A stretch of DNA of 9,265 nucleotides from NCBI GenBank assembly GCA_026692885.1, contig JAPLNJ010000403.1:1-9265 (forward strand), written 5' to 3'. Made by a program: the position numbers and the translations under genes. Under the pieces are notes generated by a model. The model worked only from the letters and a program-made list of their open reading frames with translations, ran no database searches and was not told where the DNA came from. This document shows, piece by piece, positions 1 through 4,912 of the stretch. The number at the start of each line of letters is the position of its first letter. Position 1 is the stretch's first letter. The DNA comes from Planctomycetota bacterium (GTDB lineage: Bacteria; Planctomycetota; Planctomycetia; Pirellulales; Pirellulaceae).

Positions 1-215
1 GGCTCCCCAGCCTGGAACTGGGACTGCACCTGGAGACCGATGGCGACCAGTTGCGATTCTACGATCCCGTTGGCCAACGCTGGTTGCCGACGCCAACGGA
101 AGTCCTCGAACAGAAGGATGCCGTGATCGAACAGAAGGATGTCGTGATCGAACAGAAGGATGCCGAACTGGAGTGGCTGCGGCAGGAATTGGCCGCGTTG
201 CGGCGGCAGGCGTAG
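1..215 (+). CDS. Uma2 family (DUF820) nuclease-like protein, C-terminal end only
   Basis: Reading from base 3, about 70 codons are open up to the TAG at 213-215; the start lies outside the window. The visible part opens with a short beta-rich stretch (LGLHLETDGDQLRFYDPVG, then QRWLPTP). This resembles the end of the restriction-endonuclease-like fold in Uma2/DUF820 proteins, which are abundant in planctomycetes and cyanobacteria. It is followed by a charged helix built from three heptads (EQKDAVI, EQKDVVI, EQKDAEL) and a closing LRQELAALRRQA, predicted to form a coiled coil. Such a tail after the nuclease fold is common in this family. The catalytic residues would lie upstream, so activity cannot be judged. 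The family call rests on the tail and the preceding motif only. The biological role of Uma2 proteins is poorly known; many are thought to be mobile-element or defence-linked nucleases. Confidence 0.75.
   Translation, partial: LPSLELGLHLETDGDQLRFYDPVGQRWLPTPTEVLEQKDAVIEQKDVVIEQKDAELEWLRQELAALRRQA
108..170 (+). repeat. Three tandem 21-bp units encoding coiled-coil heptads
   Basis: Units start at 108, 129 and 150, each beginning GAACAGAAGGATG. The first two differ by one base (GCC versus GTC codon); the third diverges in its last bases (GAACTG). The 21-bp period equals one heptad, so copy-number change alters the length of the coiled-coil tail of the Uma2-like protein without shifting frame. 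Confidence 0.85.
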
Positions 216-241
216 CTCGAGCCGGCAGGAATATGGGACTT

Positions 242-517
242 CGCCCCAACGGGGCAGCCACAAATCAGCCCAGGGCAGAGCGGAGCGGAGCAGCCGCGTA
301 GCGCCGCCCTGGGTTATGAGAAGATTGAGAACACCAGCCCTGAAGGGGCGAAACAAGCCTTGGTCACGTCTGACGAACGATGCGCGTGAGAGGAACCGCC
401 TTGTTTCGCCCTTTCAGGGCTACCAGGTCGCTTCGCTACCGTACCCAGGGCGTCGCTCTGCGGCTGTCGCCGCGACGCTGTGCCGCTGGGCTGATTTGTG
501 GCTGCCCCTTCGGGGCG
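242..517. repeat. Nested imperfect palindrome, about 276 bp
   Basis: The outer arms, 242-272 and 487-517, are 31 bp long and match as inverted repeats at 29 of 31 positions. Both arms contain CAGCCACAAATCAGCCCA or its complement. Middle arms 300-314 and 443-457 (AGCGCCGCCCTGGGT) match at 14 of 15. Inner arms 337-359 and 398-420 (GCCCTGAAGGGGCGAAACAA) match at 21 of 23. The centre (360-397) is unpaired. The arms themselves contain small hairpins such as CGCCCCAACGGGGC. Short open frames across it are repeat translations, not genes. It resembles dispersed palindromic elements that, from general knowledge, occur in many copies in planctomycete and related genomes. It carries no transposase, so any mobilisation would be in trans. 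Confidence 0.85.
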
Positions 518-826
518 AGAAAAAGTTCATGCCATCGACGCCAGCCTTGAATGGCGCGATGGTGGAGAAGCGATTCAACCGTTCCGGCGGATACAACCGC
601 GGCCTGTTCCCCGTCGGTTGGGGAAATGGCGACTGTTGGGTGGCCAGGTTCCGGCCGATTCTTGTGACCAGGTAAGAAGAATCTGAAGTGACAACGTCGT
701 GCAAACAACGGGAGAATCGGACTCATCGCGGAGCTCCTAGGCCACGTGACCGCCGCAATGCTGGCGAAGCCGAGGGGTGGGCGCGACTTCCCTTCACCAA
801 GGCGACGTGAGCCAGTGTTTGTCGCA
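518..826. other. Intergenic stretch with no recognisable gene
   Basis: No open frame here gives a recognisable protein, and no frame shows sustained codon bias. The only structure seen is a small hairpin, TTCCCC (607-612) with GGGGAA (620-625) around a 7-base loop; it has no T-run, so it is not a convincing intrinsic terminator. The stretch may be the decayed remains of earlier sequence next to the repeat. Confidence 0.5.
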
Positions 827-855
827 TTGTCGATGCCCATGCGTTCCGCTAGAAT
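827..855 (+). promoter_or_regulatory. Possible sigma70-type promoter for the toxin-antitoxin remnant
   Basis: TTGTCG at 827-832 (4 of 6 to the -35 consensus) and TAGAAT at 850-855 (5 of 6 to the -10 consensus) are separated by exactly 17 bases. Transcription would start near 862, about 33 bases before the ATG at 895. Consensus matches occur by chance and promoter rules in planctomycetes are less well defined; the position relative to the ribosome binding site is the main support. Confidence 0.35.
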
Positions 856-883
856 CCGGGAATGAAGGCCGCGTAGCACGAAC

Positions 884-889
884 GGGAGG
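884..889 (+). promoter_or_regulatory. Ribosome binding site of the antitoxin-like remnant
   Basis: GGGAGG lies five bases before the ATG at 895. It is the reason for preferring 895 as a genuine former start codon in a stretch where the downstream frame is broken. Confidence 0.5.
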
Positions 890-894
890 CTTCG

Positions 895-949
895 ATGATC
901 ACATTTCGCACGTCCCTGGAAATCGGTAACGACCGTCGGGTCGTATTGA
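895..949 (+). pseudogene. Antitoxin-like N-terminus (VapB-type partner), truncated
   Basis: The frame from ATG 895 begins MITFRTSLEIGNDRRVVL and then turns into nonsense (RSRCGAGVGRC...) until a TGA. The opening resembles the short beta-strand start of small antitoxin-like proteins that precede PIN-domain toxins in planctomycetes and cyanobacteria; this is recalled family style, not a search result. It has a good ribosome binding site and a possible promoter. Around 942-952 it loses sense just where toxin-like sequence begins in another frame, which suggests an internal deletion removed the antitoxin's C-terminus together with the toxin's N-terminus. It could instead be an unrelated small protein. 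Confidence 0.35.
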
Positions 950-1093
950 GATCCCGATGTGGAGCTGGTGTGGGTCGATGCGTTGTTCCACGGACAGGCT
1001 ATGGCCTTGCTGCAGTCGCAGTTGGACAAGGGTTATTCGTTGTGTGACGCGGTCAGCTTCACTCTCATGCGTCAGGCGAGCGGCAGGAAATAA
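950..1093 (+). pseudogene. PIN-domain (VapC-like) toxin, C-terminal fragment
   Basis: After an in-frame TGA at 947-949 the frame reads DPDVELVWVDALFHGQAMAL and then LLQSQLDKGYSLCDAVSFTLMRQ, ending at TAA 1091-1093. The DKGYSLCDAVSFxLM segment is typical of the second half of PIN-domain RNases, where the Asp of the SLCDA stretch is one of the acidic metal-binding residues. The N-terminal half, with the first conserved acidic residue, is missing. The usual ending after LMR(E/Q), with a second acidic motif and a hydrophobic tail, is replaced by ASGRK from the adjacent two-hairpin repeat. An intact toxin would be about 130-145 residues; about 47 remain. It cannot be an active RNase. PIN membership is fairly sure; the VapC label rests on the antitoxin-like neighbour. 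Confidence 0.72.
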
Positions 1094-1152
1094 CTTACCC
1101 GTAGGTCGGCCTTTCCAGGCCGATCGGGACGGTCTTGGAAGACCATCCTCCA
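1082..1152. repeat. Two-hairpin palindromic repeat at a junction of two broken genes
   Basis: Hairpin 1 pairs GGTCGGCCT (1104-1112) with AGGCCGATC (1117-1125) around TTCC, with one mismatch. Hairpin 2 pairs GGACGGTCTT (1127-1136) with AAGACCATCC (1139-1148), also with one mismatch. The left flank GGCAGGAAATAACTTACCC appears to belong to the element. The reverse strand reads KADLRVSYFLPLA, a string recalled from many spurious small proteins in PVC-group genomes, so a dispersed repeat is likely. PIN-like sense is lost at its left edge and glycosidase-like sense begins at its right edge. Exact ends are estimates. Confidence 0.7.
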
Positions 1153-4100
1153 GCCGATCGATGTCAAATCGCCGGCGGTTCGCCAATCGCTGTGCGCGCT
1201 GCTCTGGGAGGAGATCCGTCCCGTCCGGCAGTTGGAATTGACCTGGGCCGCGGATGCGAAGAACCGCCCGGCGCCGGAAGAAGTGAGCATCACGACCCTG
1301 GATCATCAAGGCAGTGCCAGTTCCTGGTGGAACAACCTGAAGCCGGTCAAGAAACAGGTCGCGGCCACCGTGTCCGCAGAGGGCAGCAGATACCTGTACG
1401 ATCTGCGCGCCGACACCTGTGGCATGGTGATCAGCAGCGGAGGCGCCAAGGCTGCCGCCGAGTACGCCGTGCCGGTGGTGCGCGTGCTGGTGGCAGAGAC
1501 TTGGAAGAAAATGGAGGTCGAGATCGAGTGGGGCTTCGAGCCGAGCCGCGCGGAAAAAGACTATAGCGGCCGGATCGAAGTCTATGACGGCAGGGCGGCC
1601 GGTCTGACCCCGTTGGTCGGCGACACGGTGACCGAAACGACCACCCCCGCGGCGTGGCGGTCGGCGGGCAAGGGCGGCCTGCGTCGTGGCGTGCAGGCCA
1701 GTCTGTTGTATATGGGCACGTCGAAGTGGCGCCGCGTGGTTCCGTTCACGAGTCAGGCAGACGACGTGGCACGCACCATCGTCACGGTGTGGACTCGTGC
1801 GGGCAATTTTTCCTTCCTGGCGGCGGACTTGGAGAACGGGCCGATCCTGGCTCCCGAGTACGGGTTCTTCGTGCGGCGTGTCTCGTCGGCGGCGGGCCCC
1901 CCGTCGATCGAGCCGTCCGCACCCAGGGTGCCGATGACACTGCTGGCCGAGCAGATGGGTTCCATCGCCGGCAGCAAGGAGCTGCAAGGCTGGGGAAGTA
2001 ACCAATGTCCTTGGTTCGGCGGGAATCCTTCCGATCGGCCTGTGACCGTGCAGGGCATCGCGATTCCGGCCCGCAGTCTGGCCATGCATCCGGGGGCTGA
2101 ACGCGATGTGGCCGTTGGTTGGCGCAGCCCGATTCAAGGAACTGTCCGGATCCAAGCGAGCGTGGCGCACGCACAAGTTGGAGGCAACGGGATCGAATGG
2201 TGGATCGTGTTGGAGACGCACAAGGAACGCCAGACGCTGGTGCATGGCACGACGGACGGAAAGGGCGCGCAGAAAATCCCGACCGACGCACAGGCCGAGG
2301 ACCTGGCCCACGTGGCGGTCGCTCCCCAGGACATGATTTTCCTGGTCGTCGGCCCCCAAGGCGGCCATTCCTGCGATACCACGACGATCGACTTGGTCGT
2401 TACGGAGGTGGGCCAGCGCGGCAAGGTCTGGAGTCTGACGCAGGATGTTGTCAGCAGACTGCACGCCAGCAATCCCCAGGCCGACGGGCAGGGGCACGCC
2501 GCAGTCTGGCACTTTTGCGACCGGCCCTCCACGCCGGTGACGCCAGCGGAGCCGCCGATCGACTTGGCCTCGCAGGCCGCCAGTGCCCGGGCGTTCATCG
2601 AGGAACTCCAAAACAGAACGCAGAGCACCATCCGCCAGCGGATCCGCTCGCGCGAAGAACAGACCTGGGAGGGCGCCGTGACCGCGATGTGTGGAATCGC
2701 CCTGCCGCCGCATCCAACGGCCCCCGCCGGTTCCGCGCCGCTGATGCAGGTGCAGGTGCCTTGCCCACGCCTGACGGCCCAGTGGAACCTGGGGGCCTGG
2801 CATCTCGTCCGGCACTGCGGGAAGAACCCCGCCAATGGACGTCTGTGGTTCAACGACTATCCCTACGGGATTCTTGCGGCGGAGACCTATATGATCCTTG
2901 CCGCGCTGGACCTCATGGGATCGGACAAGGCTGCGGAAGACGGCTTTGACCAGTGGGTGTCCCTGCCGCTGGATCCCAATTCCAAGGGACATCACGGTTG
3001 GGCGCTGCCTGACCGTCCCAACGGACTGTTCTCTGAGGGGCACGGATGCCTGACGCACGCCGTGGGGCCCGCCGGCGCCGGAGGCCAGATGGACGGCGTT
3101 CACGCTTTCGGGCCGGGTTCCATCGGTTGGGCTTTGATCGAGCATTACCGGCTGACGGGCGACGAGTTATGGTTCAAGGCCGCGGCGCCGCGGATCAAGG
3201 CCAATGTCGAGTGGATGCTGCGTCAGCGGCAGACGGTCCAGAACATGGTGCCGGGCGGTGAGCGCCTGTGGTGCAAGGGCCTCCAACCGGCGCTGCAGGT
3301 GACTCCGGACAGCGGCGGGTTGTGGATGCAGTTCTACGAATGCGAGGCCTATTATTGGGTGGCGGTTGCGCACTTCGCGGAAGCGTTGGCGACGATTGAC
3401 CCTGCCGAGGGTGCCCGGCTGATGGCCGAGGCGGAGGCCTATCGCCGGGACCTGCGCGCGGCGGTCGAGCGGACAATCGCACTCTCGCCCGTAGTGCCGC
3501 TCCGCGACGGCACCTACCATTCCGTCATCCCGTTTGCCTGCTACGTGCGCGGGCTCTCGACCGGAGCCTGGGGATGGATGCGGGATGGCTCCGGGAAGCA
3601 CGTCGGGCCCATGTACTGGGAAACGGTCCAGTCGGCGGCGGCGCTGATCAGTCCCGCCGGGCTGCTACCGCCCGATGACGTACGGGTACAGGGTTATCTG
3701 GACGTCCTGGAGGACCGGTTGCTCCTGGAGAATGCCTATGTGGCCGACAGGAGCAAGGGTGACTGGTTCCTGGCCGGCTGGCAGTACCAGGGTGGACTGG
3801 AACGTACTTCGAACATGCATCTGGCCGGCGACGACATCCCGGTCTTCCTGCGCTCGTTCCTGAACTGCTATGCGGTGGACATCCTTCCGAACGACGGGTA
3901 CATCTTCAATGAACATGCGGTCCACGGCCCTCCTGACAAGATCTACGAGGAGGCCTGCTTCCTCGAGCGCTTCCGCAATCTGCTGGTCATGGAAGACGGC
4001 GGAAACCTGTGGCTGGCCCGGGCCACACCACGAGCCTGGCTGGCACAAGGCCAACGGATCTCCGTCAAGCAGGCCCCGACGCATTTCGGCGTTGTGGACT

Positions 4101-4327
4101 ACGAGATCGTCTCCGACGTTGACCACGGCAGGATCACGGCCACGGTGAATTGGCCCTCACGCAACACGGCGAAGGAAGTCTGGTTGCGGTTACGGCACCC
4201 CAACTCCACGCCGATCCAGAGTGTCACGGTCAACGGCAAGGACTGGAAGGATTTCGACACGGCCAAGGAAGTCGTGAAGTTGCATGGCGTGCAAGACACG
4301 GTGCTCGTGGAGACGAGCTACAAGTAG
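1145..4327 (+). CDS. Large multi-module (alpha/alpha)6-barrel glycoside hydrolase, 5'-truncated
   Basis: The frame is open from 1094 to TAG 4325-4327. It has no ATG before 1424 (codon 65 counted from the TTG at 1232), and protein-like sense (IRPVRQLELTWAADAK) already runs upstream of 1232 to about 1145, so TTG 1232 is not a credible start. A strong GGGAGGAG at 1206-1213 has no start at proper spacing. The signal peptide expected for such an enzyme is absent, so the gene is probably beheaded. Counting from 1232: residues 1-225 are beta-rich; about 255-430 form a beta-sandwich-like module (AMHPGAERDVAVGWRSP) seen in planctomycete secreted proteins; about 515-930 look like an (alpha/alpha)6 toroid with aromatic and acidic segments (LWFNDYPYGILAAETY, GLWMQFYECEAYYW, DGVHAFGPGSIGWALIEHY); about 940-1031 are a C-terminal beta domain, as in GH65/GH78/GH95-like clans. 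Substrate and catalytic residues cannot be fixed by eye. It may be non-functional. Confidence 0.7.
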   Translation: MLQPIDVKSPAVRQSLCALLWEEIRPVRQLELTWAADAKNRPAPEEVSITTLDHQGSASSWWNNLKPVKKQVAATVSAEGSRYLYDLRADTCGMVISSGGAKAAAEYAVPVVRVLVAETWKKMEVEIEWGFEPSRAEKDYSGRIEVYDGRAAGLTPLVGDTVTETTTPAAWRSAGKGGLRRGVQASLLYMGTSKWRRVVPFTSQADDVARTIVTVWTRAGNFSFLAADLENGPILAPEYGFFVRRVSSAAGPPSIEPSAPRVPMTLLAEQMGSIAGSKELQGWGSNQCPWFGGNPSDRPVTVQGIAIPARSLAMHPGAERDVAVGWRSPIQGTVRIQASVAHAQVGGNGIEWWIVLETHKERQTLVHGTTDGKGAQKIPTDAQAEDLAHVAVAPQDMIFLVVGPQGGHSCDTTTIDLVVTEVGQRGKVWSLTQDVVSRLHASNPQADGQGHAAVWHFCDRPSTPVTPAEPPIDLASQAASARAFIEELQNRTQSTIRQRIRSREEQTWEGAVTAMCGIALPPHPTAPAGSAPLMQVQVPCPRLTAQWNLGAWHLVRHCGKNPANGRLWFNDYPYGILAAETYMILAALDLMGSDKAAEDGFDQWVSLPLDPNSKGHHGWALPDRPNGLFSEGHGCLTHAVGPAGAGGQMDGVHAFGPGSIGWALIEHYRLTGDELWFKAAAPRIKANVEWMLRQRQTVQNMVPGGERLWCKGLQPALQVTPDSGGLWMQFYECEAYYWVAVAHFAEALATIDPAEGARLMAEAEAYRRDLRAAVERTIALSPVVPLRDGTYHSVIPFACYVRGLSTGAWGWMRDGSGKHVGPMYWETVQSAAALISPAGLLPPDDVRVQGYLDVLEDRLLLENAYVADRSKGDWFLAGWQYQGGLERTSNMHLAGDDIPVFLRSFLNCYAVDILPNDGYIFNEHAVHGPPDKIYEEACFLERFRNLLVMEDGGNLWLARATPRAWLAQGQRISVKQAPTHFGVVDYEIVSDVDHGRITATVNWPSRNTAKEVWLRLRHPNSTPIQSVTVNGKDWKDFDTAKEVVKLHGVQDTVLVETSYK

Positions 4328-4519
4328 ACGCGCAGCCCCGGCAGGGGCGGCGGACATCGCGAAAACGGGCAGGTCGTCGAAGTCCTCGCGGTCGATCGAC
4401 AGGTTCTCGAAACTCCTGGTGGTTAGGAGGGTTCCAGCAGTTCCTGCGGGGAAACCGCTTTCGAAGAACGGTTGTCCTCCGGAAATCAATGGTCAGTATC
4501 CCTCTTCCGCGCAGCGCAA
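4328..4519. other. Convergent intergenic region between the two glycosidase loci
   Basis: This stretch separates the stop of the plus-strand glycosidase from the stop of the minus-strand esterase fragment. A small hairpin, GCCCC (4335-4339) with GGGGC (4344-4348), sits just past the plus-strand stop but lacks a T-run. On the minus strand, 4413 to 4358 reads SFENLSIDREDFDDLPVFA with GC-rich third codon positions, possibly a relic of another gene. No complete gene is seen. Confidence 0.5.
4335..4348 (+). terminator. Weak hairpin after the plus-strand glycosidase stop
   Basis: A five-pair GC stem with a four-base loop (GGCA) begins eight bases after the stop codon. It has no following T-run, so factor-independent termination is uncertain. 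Confidence 0.2.
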
Positions 4520-4912
4520 TCACGGCTCCTTGGTCTGGAAATTCAGGACGGCCTTCACGATGGCGTCGGCCAGGGCTTTCATCCCCTTGTCGCCCGGGTG
4601 CCCGCCGACCCCAGCGTGCGTGAAGGATCGTTCCGCGCGCGCGGCGTTGGCGGCATCCTGGCCGAGTGGACCGGCGTTGACGAAAATGCCGCCGGCCTCC
4701 TGACAGGCCTGGTTGAGCACCTGGTCCTTGACGGCCTCGGCCCAGAAACAACTGCGCACGACCACCAGCGGGTGACGTTTCGCCCGGGCACATCGCAGGA
4801 TGTTCATCACCCCAGCCTTGAATTGCGACTGGGCGTCCTCGGAGCCCAGCGCGGGCACATTCTCTCCAATGGCCAGAACCACCAAATCAGGGTCAAACGC
4901 GAAGAGGTCCTT
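4520..4912 (-). pseudogene. SGNH/GDSL hydrolase, C-terminal part in a shifted frame
   Basis: From 4912 down to TGA at 4522-4520 the frame reads KDLFAFDPDLVVLAIGENVP, then VRSCFWAEAVKDQVLNQACQ, FTHAGVGGHPGDKGMKALAD and ends QTKEP. GENV carries the block-III Asn and the His of GGHPGDKGM is the expected catalytic His of SGNH hydrolases; the nucleophile Ser is in the neighbouring frame (GNSIT in the fusion protein). The two halves together match a planctomycete-type SGNH protein of roughly 220-230 residues. The frames meet near 4910, where NIAE of one frame should lead to KDLFAFDPD of the other. Relatives recalled from this family have extra residues between these points, so a small deletion is likely. 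A TTG at 4885 could in principle start a separate product, but without the Ser it would be inactive. Confidence 0.75.

Noticed and set aside
160..675. 171-residue open frame on the plus strand
   Set aside because: It starts inside the Uma2-like gene in another frame and then translates the nested palindrome; phrases such as RGSHKSAQ are typical repeat translations.
436..1029. 197-residue open frame on the minus strand
   Set aside because: It crosses repeat sequence, intergenic DNA and the toxin remnant in antisense, with no domain signal.
1232..1234. TTG as the true start of the large glycosidase
   Set aside because: Protein-like sequence continues upstream, no ribosome binding site lies at proper distance, and no signal peptide follows.
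899..3145. 748-residue open frame on the minus strand
   Set aside because: It is antisense to the glycosidase gene, composed of low-complexity Arg/Gly/His/Pro-rich sequence with no motif; GC-rich genes often leave such open shadows.
4230..4793. 187-residue minus-strand open frame over the convergent region
   Set aside because: It overlaps the SGNH fragment in another frame and is Arg/Pro/Gly-rich without motifs.
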